A stretch of 22,505 nucleotides of DNA, taken from the NCBI GenBank assembly GCA_044448905.1, contig JBIOHJ010000045.1:1-22505 (forward strand). The letters run 5' to 3'. Made by a program: the position numbers and the translations under genes. Shown piece by piece: positions 1-6,788 of the stretch (position 1 is the stretch's first letter; each line of letters opens with the position of its first letter). The notes below the pieces were generated by a model that did not search any database, was not told the DNA's origin, and was given only the letters and a program-made list of their open reading frames with translations. Origin of the DNA: JBIOHJ01 sp044448905. GTDB lineage: Bacteria; Bacteroidota; Bacteroidia; AKYH767-A; OLB10.

Positions 1-11
1 CGAGAGCGAAC

Positions 12-1103
12 TTATTCGGCAGCGTCAGCAGATTTTTTGATTTCTCCGAAAAATTTATTTCTCAAAGCTGCAAGCCGCTGCATGACAAAAGTATTTACTG
101 ATATTACGGAAGTACAAATACTCACGAGGATGAAGCCATTTATATTCATATTACTAAAAACATAATACATTGCAATAATTGCCATGTTAAGCGAAATAAG
201 AATAATAACAGCACCAAAATGCCCGAAACCCTGCTGTAAAATCATGTGGTGAATATGATTACGATCGGGCTTATGGGTAGATTCCCCGTTTAAAATTCGT
301 ATTGTTATCACACGGATAAAATCATAAACGGGGATAAATAATACTGAAAAAATTAATGCCGGTGGAGCAGCTGCATGTTCACTGCCGGAAATATTATTTA
401 CTGATAATAAATCAATAGCGCAGGTAACAATAATAAGACCGATCACTAACGACCCGGTATCGCCCATAAAAATTTTTGCAGGATGAAAATTAAAAAACAA
501 AAACCCGAGCAGAGCACCGGTAAGACAAAAGCAAAGCAGGGCAAAATTGTATTGCCCGTATTTAAAAAAAAGAAATCCAAATATTGCCGAACTGATAATT
601 CCAAGGGTGGCAGCCAGCCCGTCAATGCCATCAATAAAATTATAAGCGTTTATAAACATGATAATGGCGAGAAGAGTGATGGGATATTGTATTAATAAAG
701 GTATTTCATGGAATCCGCACACTCCATAAAGATTTGTTATGCGGATGCCGCCTGTCATTACAATTATGGAAGCAATTACCTGCATAATAAATTTTTTTTG
801 TGGCGTAATTCCGAGCAAATCGTCAAAGAAGCCCGTAAAAAACAACAGGAAAGAAGCACCCAGGATAAATTTTAATTTCCCGAATTCATAGTCGGCTGAA
901 AAAATAAAAAACGAAATGAATATACCTGCGAAGATTGCCAGTCCGCCCATTGACGGAGTACCTGAAGTATGATGCTTGCGTTCATCGGGTTTGTCAAGTA
1001 GCTTCCATTTTGTGCAAACTGTAATCCATAGTGGAATCAATACAGAAGTGGTAACTACTGCAATAATAAAGGGTGCAAACAGCGCAATGTTATCTGACCA
1101 CAT
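12..1103 (-). CDS. WecA/MraY-family undecaprenyl-phosphate sugar-1-phosphate transferase
   Basis: This 363-aa polytopic membrane protein belongs to the glycosyltransferase family 4 group (MraY/WecA/TagO). These enzymes transfer a sugar-1-phosphate, usually GlcNAc-1-P, from a UDP-sugar to undecaprenyl phosphate at the inner membrane, starting a surface polysaccharide. Visible family motifs are DKPDERKHH at about residues 37-45, PSMGG at 50-54, the Asp-Asp pair at 94-95, NFIDGIDGLA at about 155-164, FMGDTGS at about 212-218 and the histidine-rich HKPDRNHIHH at 277-286. The last motif is typical of the WecA/TagO branch rather than MraY. About ten hydrophobic segments are readable. It is the third gene of a minus-strand operon, 7 nt after the PorP/OmpA gene. 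The link between glycan initiation and the T9SS genes is positional only. The exact substrate is inferred. The family call is firm. Confidence 0.9.
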   Translation of the reverse strand: MWSDNIALFAPFIIAVVTTSVLIPLWITVCTKWKLLDKPDERKHHTSGTPSMGGLAIFAGIFISFFIFSADYEFGKLKFILGASFLLFFTGFFDDLLGITPQKKFIMQVIASIIVMTGGIRITNLYGVCGFHEIPLLIQYPITLLAIIMFINAYNFIDGIDGLAATLGIISSAIFGFLFFKYGQYNFALLCFCLTGALLGFLFFNFHPAKIFMGDTGSLVIGLIIVTCAIDLLSVNNISGSEHAAAPPALIFSVLFIPVYDFIRVITIRILNGESTHKPDRNHIHHMILQQGFGHFGAVIILISLNMAIIAMYYVFSNMNINGFILVSICTSVISVNTFVMQRLAALRNKFFGEIKKSADAAE

Positions 1104-1110
1104 TTTATAA

Positions 1111-3147
1111 TTATTTATTTCCTTTCAGGATATTAATTTCAACCCTGCGGTTACGTGCTTTGCCATATTCAGAAGTGTTATTCGACAATGGCATGGTTTC
1201 GCCATAGTTAATTGTCTGAATTCGGCTTGCATCAATTCCCTGGTTGATTAAGTATTGTTTAACAACATTATTTCTCATTTCAGAAAGCTGCATGTTGAAC
1301 AATTCATTTCCTTCTGAGTCCGTATGGCCGGATAAAATTATGCGGCTATCGGGATACTCGTACATTATATCAATTGCATATTCAATTATGTCATAAACAT
1401 CGTTAGTCTTAACTGTGGATTTTCCGGTTTCAAATTCAATGTTGTTAAACTTCTCAATGAGCTGGGCTTTGTCGAATGAATATTTGATTTCGGGGCATCC
1501 TCCCGCTTTTACAGTGCCGGGCTCCATCGGGCATTTGTCTTTCATGTCAATAATTCCATCATTATCCGAATCTGGGCAACCATTGGTAGCAATACCACCT
1601 TTAATATACGGGCATAGATCAACGTTATCGTTAATACCGTCACCATCTGTATCGACAGTTTTGTTTTCTACAACAACAGGCATTTCAACTATTGCTTTTG
1701 GTTTTTCAGTAACGACAGGTTGTTTAATTTCAGCTTTCCTCTCTTCTATAGCCGGCTGTTTTACTTCAACTGGTTTTTCTTTTACCGGTGCAGCTTCAAC
1801 AACAACAACTGCAGAAACAACTTTCTCTTCAGCTGCAGGCTTAGATTCTATTTTTACAGTAATGTTTGCCTTTTGCTCTTTTGATTTTACTGTAGATGGT
1901 GTAACCACATTAATTTTTTCCTCAACTATTGGTTTGATTGTTTCTTTATCAGTAGTAACAGGTTCTGTTTTTTGTTTTTCAACTTTCGGAGCGACAACTT
2001 GAGGCTGAACTTTTGCCGGTTCAATTTTATCAGGAACCGAAATTGTTTGTTCAACAGCAGGAGTAGTAACCTTTGCAGTTTTCTGAATTTTTTCTTTTTT
2101 AGCAGGTGATTTCTTTGTGGAATTCTTCTTCGGCTCAAATGTTTCTGCTTTCTTTTTTGCTTTCGGAATATAGGAAAGCGTTATTTCAAATCCACCCGAA
2201 CCATGACTCACTTCTTTTAAGGAAGAAGTGTTAATGTCGTAGCTGGTTCCTATGAACATGCGGTTTACCTGGTAACCCGCATAAGCTACAAGTGCGTCAC
2301 CGCTACGGTTGAATAATCCCAGTTGAAATTTATTATTGTTGCTAAGTGTAAAGGTTGAGGTAGCACCAAAGTTGACTTCATGAAAATGATCCTGCACCAT
2401 GTAAATCATGGATGGGCGAATTTCCAGGTTTTCTTTTAACATAATACCAGCGCCTAAATTGTAAGTGGATTTTACAGGCAGCTTGTTGTTGTCAACAATA
2501 AAAGTTTCGGAAGGTTTGTTTAAGTGGGCAAATGCAACCCCGATGAACGGCTTGAATTTTACATCTTCCATTCCAAATCCTTTTTGCCACATCAAACCTG
2601 CGCCTAAATCAGGACGAGTAATGGAAGTGGTGGTAAATACTTCACCAGAGTTTATTGAAGGATCGAAACCTGCATCTTCTGTAAATTGATTATCGAAAGT
2701 CATTTTTGTTGGATCGAAACTTTTGTTGTTTAATCCAACCTGTAGTGCAGCCGTTAGCTGATTGGTTTCGCCAAGGGGCTGATTAAAACTTAGAACCCCC
2801 GACATGTTCAATTGCTTTAGGCCCGCATCGCCAGTGCTGTTTTGCGTGATGTGAAAACCAAACCCAACTTTGTTTACTTTTTTGTCAATCATAAACCCCT
2901 GTGATGTATAAGGATTGGTTACACTGGCCCACTGCTTACGGTAAATTAATGTAGCCCGCATGTGCTCAATTCCGTTTCCGGCATTGGCGGGATTAACAAG
3001 CAAAGGCGTATTATAATACTGTGAAAAATGAACATCTTGCGCAACAACATTTAAACCGCTGCAAATGCAGACGATAAATGCCTGCATCCGGATATTTATC
3101 ATCCGGACAGTGACCAGGAAAATAAAACGCGTAAAAATATTTTTCAT
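1111..3147 (-). CDS. PorP/SprF-family outer-membrane protein fused to TSP3 repeats and a C-terminal OmpA domain
   Basis: The 678-aa protein starts with a hydrophobic signal region ending near VVAQ, then DVHFSQYYNTPLLVNPANAG, the signature opening of PorP/SprF proteins. A predicted beta-barrel of about 300 residues follows. A low-complexity Lys/Pro/Val/Glu-rich linker spans about residues 345-490. Calcium-binding thrombospondin type 3-like repeats (DTDGDGINDN, DSDNDGIID) lie at about 496-550. An OmpA domain occupies about 565-678, with SGHTDSEGNELFN and ARNRRVE, the peptidoglycan-contacting motifs. PorP/SprF proteins assist secretion or surface attachment of T9SS cargo carrying type B sorting domains, and the gene 4 nt upstream encodes exactly such a cargo. 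The OmpA fusion suggests anchoring to peptidoglycan. The start at 3147 suits the operon spacing, but internal Met codons (MINIR, MQAFI) could give a shorter signal peptide. Confidence 0.9.
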   Translation of the reverse strand: MKNIFTRFIFLVTVRMINIRMQAFIVCICSGLNVVAQDVHFSQYYNTPLLVNPANAGNGIEHMRATLIYRKQWASVTNPYTSQGFMIDKKVNKVGFGFHITQNSTGDAGLKQLNMSGVLSFNQPLGETNQLTAALQVGLNNKSFDPTKMTFDNQFTEDAGFDPSINSGEVFTTTSITRPDLGAGLMWQKGFGMEDVKFKPFIGVAFAHLNKPSETFIVDNNKLPVKSTYNLGAGIMLKENLEIRPSMIYMVQDHFHEVNFGATSTFTLSNNNKFQLGLFNRSGDALVAYAGYQVNRMFIGTSYDINTSSLKEVSHGSGGFEITLSYIPKAKKKAETFEPKKNSTKKSPAKKEKIQKTAKVTTPAVEQTISVPDKIEPAKVQPQVVAPKVEKQKTEPVTTDKETIKPIVEEKINVVTPSTVKSKEQKANITVKIESKPAAEEKVVSAVVVVEAAPVKEKPVEVKQPAIEERKAEIKQPVVTEKPKAIVEMPVVVENKTVDTDGDGINDNVDLCPYIKGGIATNGCPDSDNDGIIDMKDKCPMEPGTVKAGGCPEIKYSFDKAQLIEKFNNIEFETGKSTVKTNDVYDIIEYAIDIMYEYPDSRIILSGHTDSEGNELFNMQLSEMRNNVVKQYLINQGIDASRIQTINYGETMPLSNNTSEYGKARNRRVEINILKGNK

Positions 3148-3151
3148 TTTT

Positions 3152-5440
3152 TTACCTGATTACAGTTATTTGTCCTTTAAAATTTTCGGTTGCTTCGGTT
3201 TGGTAAGTAACGGCAACCTGGTAAACATAAGTTCCATTTTGCACAACATCACCCTTCATGGATCCATCCCAGCTGTTTTCTTCTGAATGATAAATCTGTT
3301 GCCCCCATTGATTGAAAATGCTCATTGAAACTGTTTTAATATTACTTCCCCTCACCCGGAAAATATCGTTAATGCCATCATTGTTCGGAGTAAATGTGGT
3401 AGGAATAAAAATGGTGTGATTATGTGCAACTATAATTGTTTTCAGTGTAGTATCTGAACAACCATGCGCATTGGTCGCAATCAGCTGAATGGTATATTCT
3501 CCTGTAGCGGTATAAATGTGAGTGGGATCTGATGATGTTGAAGTATTGTCATTCGATGTAGGATCACCAAAGTCCCAGCTGTATGTATAGCCGTTAGTAG
3601 TGGTGTTGTAGAAGAACATCTGGATTCCGCTTGAAGCAGAAGCAGGTAACGACACATCAAATGAAGCAACCGGCTTTTGATCAACAATTACATATGCAAC
3701 AAAACGGGCAGGATTTACACACCCGTTGTTTCCGTGCAGCTCGATATAAAACGGAGTAGTTTGCGAAACAGGAGGAGAGCTGAATGCGCTGCCGGTATAA
3801 AGAAGGCTGCCGCCTGTGGATTGCGCGAACCAATAATAAGTAACACCCGCTTGCGGTACGGCATTAATTAAACCCGATTGACCGGGACATACCGTATCGT
3901 TAGTTGCCTGAACGGATGCCGGCATTGGCTTCAGGGTAATTGTAACAGGGCTTGATTGTGCCGAACATCCCCCGTTTACTGTAACTGTTACCGTGTATGA
4001 ACCGGCATTTTTTGCATATATGGATTGTGTTATAGCACCTGTATTCCATTGAAACGAAATTCCGGCTGAGGCAGTAAGCAATGCCGAATCGCCCACACAA
4101 AGACTGATTGTGCCCGAAGGGGTAATGGTTGCCGTTGCACCCGCGACAATTGTAATATTGATAGGAGAGGAAGTTGTGGGAAGCCCGAGTGCATCAACAG
4201 CCGTGCAATAAATATTATGCACGCCAATTGAAAGCCCGGTTAATGTGATAGTGCCTGTTGCTGATGTACCCAATAAAGTTGCTCCCTGGTAAAAAGAATA
4301 GTTAGTTAAACCGGGTGGAGATGCAGTGAGCACCACATTCGCGCCAGTGCAAAAAGTATTATTTGGTGAATTTGAAGTGAGCGTTAGTATGACAGATGAA
4401 ACTTCGCATACTTTACGGATGAGATGATTTTCGGGATCGGCAACAAAAAAACAATTTGTTGAATTTGAAAACGCCAATGCGGTAACCCGCCCGAAAGTTG
4501 CGATTGAAACAGGCCCGTTTGTATAGCCGGCTGTTCCTGTAATTCCGGCATAAACCGAAACCGTACCTGCGGTTGTAATTTTCCGGATTGTATAATTATC
4601 GCCATCGCCAACATAAATATTTCCCGAAGCATCCACCTCAACACCAAAGGGTGAATTGAATGATGCTGTCGAAACATTACCGTTACCGCTTCCCGGCACA
4701 CCGGTTCCCGCAATGGTTGTAACCACCGCTGCGGGTGTAATCTTTCGAATCATATTATTTCCTTCATCGGCAACTATTACGTTGCTTGAATTATCGAGGC
4801 ATAACCCGCGGGGATTAAAAAACCTTGCTGCCGCGCCTATTCCGTTGGTGCTGCCAAAGCTGAAAGCGGTTCCCGCAAAAGTGGTTACCATGCCGCCCTG
4901 TATTTTGCGGATTGTATGTGTTGTGTAGTCAGATACGTAAACAATGCTTCCGTCATTTGTAACGGCAATGCCTGTAGGCGAGCCAAACGAGGCAACGTTA
5001 GCCGCACCGTTAGTTGTTCCGAATGCCCCCGTGCCTGCAAATGTTGTTACCACACCTGTGGCAATAACCACTTTACGTATTTTATTGTTTGCGTAATCGG
5101 TAACATAAAGATTGCCGAGGTTATCGCATGCTATTGAAAGCGGTTCGTTGAATGTTGCTAAGGCTCCCGTTCCGTCAGTGCCACCGGCAATGCCTGAACC
5201 GGCAAGTGTGGACACAACACCGGCCACTGTGATTTTACGAATTTTGTTGTTATAACGGTCGGCTATATATACTGTTCCCGATGCATCAACACAAACTCCT
5301 GAAGGGGCGTTAAATTTGCCGGGGCTGCCTTCGGTAGAACCCGATACTCCGGCTGTTCCCGCAAATGTGCTGACATCCTGCGCAGAAGCAGTAGCAAGCA
5401 GCAAGTAGCAAGTAGCAAGAAACGCAAGAAGGTTTTTCAT
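3152..5440 (-). CDS. Secreted NHL-repeat/PKD protein with T9SS type B sorting domain
   Basis: This is a 762-aa predicted surface or secreted protein. The ATG at 5440 is preferred because it starts directly with a signal peptide (MKNLLAFLATCYLLLATASAQ); an ATG at 5473 would add 11 residues. Six NHL-like repeats of about 56 residues (pattern: G-DxxGNxYxxDxxNNxIRKI, then a VVxTxAGTG stretch) cover about residues 20-345 and should form a beta-propeller. Cys-containing Ig-like segments follow, then a PKD domain (SWDFGDPTS). The C-terminus has FIPTTFTPNNDGINDIF and a WDGSMKGDVVQNGTYVYQV stretch, the gliding-motility-associated (type B) sorting domain. It is the first gene of an operon with the PorP/SprF-OmpA fusion 4 nt downstream, the usual partner for type B cargo. 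The ligand or activity is unknown. The signal-peptide codons are built from heptamer repeats (5392-5419). Confidence 0.9.
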   Translation of the reverse strand: MKNLLAFLATCYLLLATASAQDVSTFAGTAGVSGSTEGSPGKFNAPSGVCVDASGTVYIADRYNNKIRKITVAGVVSTLAGSGIAGGTDGTGALATFNEPLSIACDNLGNLYVTDYANNKIRKVVIATGVVTTFAGTGAFGTTNGAANVASFGSPTGIAVTNDGSIVYVSDYTTHTIRKIQGGMVTTFAGTAFSFGSTNGIGAAARFFNPRGLCLDNSSNVIVADEGNNMIRKITPAAVVTTIAGTGVPGSGNGNVSTASFNSPFGVEVDASGNIYVGDGDNYTIRKITTAGTVSVYAGITGTAGYTNGPVSIATFGRVTALAFSNSTNCFFVADPENHLIRKVCEVSSVILTLTSNSPNNTFCTGANVVLTASPPGLTNYSFYQGATLLGTSATGTITLTGLSIGVHNIYCTAVDALGLPTTSSPINITIVAGATATITPSGTISLCVGDSALLTASAGISFQWNTGAITQSIYAKNAGSYTVTVTVNGGCSAQSSPVTITLKPMPASVQATNDTVCPGQSGLINAVPQAGVTYYWFAQSTGGSLLYTGSAFSSPPVSQTTPFYIELHGNNGCVNPARFVAYVIVDQKPVASFDVSLPASASSGIQMFFYNTTTNGYTYSWDFGDPTSNDNTSTSSDPTHIYTATGEYTIQLIATNAHGCSDTTLKTIIVAHNHTIFIPTTFTPNNDGINDIFRVRGSNIKTVSMSIFNQWGQQIYHSEENSWDGSMKGDVVQNGTYVYQVAVTYQTEATENFKGQITVIR
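5392..5419. repeat. Heptanucleotide tandem repeat (TAGCAAG x4) in a signal-peptide coding region
   Basis: Four contiguous 7-bp units read TAGCAAG, CAGCAAG, TAGCAAG, TAGCAAG, with partial units on both sides. On the minus strand they encode most of the hydrophobic core of the signal peptide of the type B T9SS protein, at about codons 8-17. Because 7 is not a multiple of 3, gain or loss of one unit would shift the frame just after the start codon. Confidence 0.9.
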
Positions 5441-5484
5441 TATTCGGCTTATCTCTATTAAAGCCCAATCCATTAAGCTTTAAT

Positions 5485-5499
5485 TATTGTAACACAATA
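5485..5499. promoter_or_regulatory. Short inverted repeat, possible operator of the T9SS operon
   Basis: A perfect 6-bp inverted repeat with a 3-bp centre (TATTGT-AAC-ACAATA) lies about 45 bp upstream of the start at 5440. The position suits a regulator site. It is short and AT-rich, so chance occurrence is possible. No clear TAnnTTTG element was found for this operon. Confidence 0.25.
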
Positions 5500-5743
5500 C
5501 AGGTTGATTTAAAATTCTTTCTTATTACGTAATTACATATGTAAGGTTACCGCGATTTTGAAGGTTTTTGAAAATAAAAGGGATGTTAATGCGGGCATGG
5601 CATGAGCCGGTTTTTTTTTGTGCTACCTGTTCGAAACTTTTGCTTGTTTTTTAATTTCAAACATTTTATTTTTAGCTCCTTCAAATCTTGTTGAGATGAG
5701 CATCTTGCCGGTTTGTACTTTATCGCTTTGGCTTTGTTATTCC

Positions 5744-5953
5744 ACGGCATCGCTTCGCAATTGCGTGGCATCGTTCCGTAATCGGGTGGCTTCAATGAGC
5801 CATTCCGGCACAAGCCGCTTTCATTTCACCACATCATTCCCTTACCCGGTAACATCGTTCCGCCAGGGCATCACGTGACGGAGCCACAGCGGCACATGAC
5901 GCTACGGCTCCACCACACCAACCCGTGACAGGTTCATGTGAACGCGTCACAGG
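5744..5953. repeat. Degenerate 21-bp tandem repeat block, about ten units, with two hairpins
   Basis: Cutting the sequence every 21 bp from 5744 aligns about ten units. The most alike are 5765-5785 and 5849-5869, which share a CATCGTTCCG core; 5744-5764, 5828-5848 and 5870-5953 are more diverged. The last units contain two imperfect hairpins. One is at 5880-5911: GGAGCC, AC, AGCG, an 8-nt loop, CGCT, AC, GGCTCC. The other is at 5925-5950: GTGAC, AG, GTTCA, TG, TGAAC, GC, GTCAC. The block is GC-rich compared with its surroundings. Confidence 0.6.
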
Positions 5954-5980
5954 AAGTGCTTGATTTTCAGCACTTTTTTA
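5954..5980 (+). terminator. Terminator-like hairpin after the 21-bp repeat block
   Basis: A perfect 7-bp stem (AAGTGCT / AGCACTT) with an 8-nt loop is followed by a T run on the plus strand. No plus-strand gene precedes it. It may therefore end a non-coding transcript from the repeat block, or shield the gene starting at 6029. Confidence 0.45.
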
Positions 5981-6028
5981 AAAATCAGACCTTATTTTAT
6001 CAGTTTAACAATTAAAACACAAAATATC

Positions 6029-6646
6029 ATGGCAAAAAAATATTATTTGCCCAGGCCCGAAAACGACCTGGTTAACTGGCTTAAAAATTACAAGCTCAAG
6101 TTGGCGACTCATGGCGCCACGTTAGGTTTAACGCCAGCCGAAATTACACAGCAGCAGGGCTTTTGCGATGCAATGGTTGCTGCCATTGAGCTCAACTTCC
6201 AGGCGCAGCACGATGCCCAGGAACAAACCGCAACCAAGGATGCGCTTTTATTGGCCGATTTACCGCGCATTCAGAAAAGAGTTGCCAATATGAAAACCAA
6301 CGCTAATTACACTAATGCCATTGGCGAAGACCTTGGCATAATTGGCGATGAAACAACGTTTGACCAGACAAATTACAAACCCGAATTTAATGCGCAAACT
6401 TTTCCCGGTCAGGTGAAGCTCGATTTTGCGAAGAAAGGCGTACAGGGAATTAAGTTTTATTCGCGCAACAAAGGAGCACCCGTTTGGGAATTTCTTGCTC
6501 TTGATACGCGTACACCTTACGTTGATACCCGCCCGCTTGCCGACCCAACCAAACCCGAAACCCGCGAATACATGGGCGTTGGAGTTATTAATGACGAGCA
6601 GGTTGGGCAGCAAAGCGATATTGTTACCGTGGTGTTTGGAGGATAA
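6029..6646 (+). CDS. Hypothetical protein (205 aa) with a possible C-terminal beta-sandwich
   Basis: I do not recognise a characterised function. The ATG at 6029 (MAKKYYLPRPENDLVNWLKN) is chosen over an upstream in-frame ATG at 5960, because the latter lies inside the hairpin at 5954-5980 and adds a non-conserved-looking leader. The N-terminal 100 residues look alpha-helical, with several Gln/Ala-rich stretches. The C-terminal 90 residues (GQVKLDFAKKGVQGIKFYSR onward, ending in IVTVVFGG) have the alternation of a beta-sandwich or fibronectin type III-like domain. There is no signal peptide or membrane segment, so it is probably cytoplasmic. GC content and codon use look higher than in the following gene. 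A strong terminator follows at 6665, so it is likely monocistronic. It resembles conserved Bacteroidota hypothetical proteins, but this cannot be verified here. Confidence 0.75.
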   Translation: MAKKYYLPRPENDLVNWLKNYKLKLATHGATLGLTPAEITQQQGFCDAMVAAIELNFQAQHDAQEQTATKDALLLADLPRIQKRVANMKTNANYTNAIGEDLGIIGDETTFDQTNYKPEFNAQTFPGQVKLDFAKKGVQGIKFYSRNKGAPVWEFLALDTRTPYVDTRPLADPTKPETREYMGVGVINDEQVGQQSDIVTVVFGG

Positions 6647-6664
6647 ATCCCAAACGTTAGTTTT

Positions 6665-6708
6665 AAAATTCCCCTTTCCGTCATTTATCAGAGAGGGGAA
6701 TTTTTTTT
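6665..6708 (+). terminator. Rho-independent terminator after the 205-aa gene
   Basis: A long stem pairs AAAATTCCCCTTTC with GAGAGGGGAATTTT (14 bp including one G-U pair) around a 12-nt loop and runs into eight T residues. It starts 18 bp after the stop codon at 6646. Confidence 0.85.
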
Positions 6709-6740
6709 ATGACCAATGGTTGATAATTAGTGGCAAAATA

Positions 6741-6772
6741 TTTCGCTGATGCTTATAGGATAGTTACTTTAG
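6741..6772 (+). promoter_or_regulatory. Weak candidate Bacteroidota promoter for the T9SS type A gene
   Basis: TTTC at 6741-6744 and TACTTTAG at 6765-6772 are 20 bp apart. Each deviates from the Bacteroidota consensus (TTTG and TAnnTTTG). The position, 16 bp before the GTG start, is reasonable. Confidence 0.3.
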
Positions 6773-6788
6773 ACAAAATTTTAAGACT

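Larger units (their letters stand above)
5441..6028. other. 588-bp intergenic region without a convincing gene
   Basis: This gap separates the divergent T9SS operon (minus) from the 205-aa gene (plus). Positions 5441-5740 are AT-rich and hold the upstream region of the minus operon, including poly-T and poly-A tracts near 5610-5660. Positions 5744-5953 are clearly GC-richer and contain degenerate 21-bp repeats and two hairpins, followed by a terminator-like hairpin at 5954-5980. Open frames of 75 aa (5586-5813, minus) and 86 aa (5618-5878, plus) cross it. They look like by-products of the 21-bp repeat, whose period keeps one frame open. I see no signal peptide, domain or good start site in either. 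Confidence 0.6.

Noticed and set aside
1415..2002. 195-codon plus-strand frame antisense to the PorP-OmpA linker
   Set aside because: It is the mirror of the low-complexity Lys/Pro/Val/Glu linker and TSP3 region, giving a Ser/Thr-rich sequence with no domain; the minus-strand gene is well supported.
4384..4713. 109-codon frame on the minus strand within the NHL protein
   Set aside because: It overlaps the NHL-repeat frame on the same strand; long alternative frames are expected from the repeated sequence.
5586..5878. 75-codon (minus) and 86-codon (plus) frames in the intergenic gap
   Set aside because: Both cross the 21-bp repeat, whose period keeps frames open; no signal, domain or ribosome-binding context was seen.
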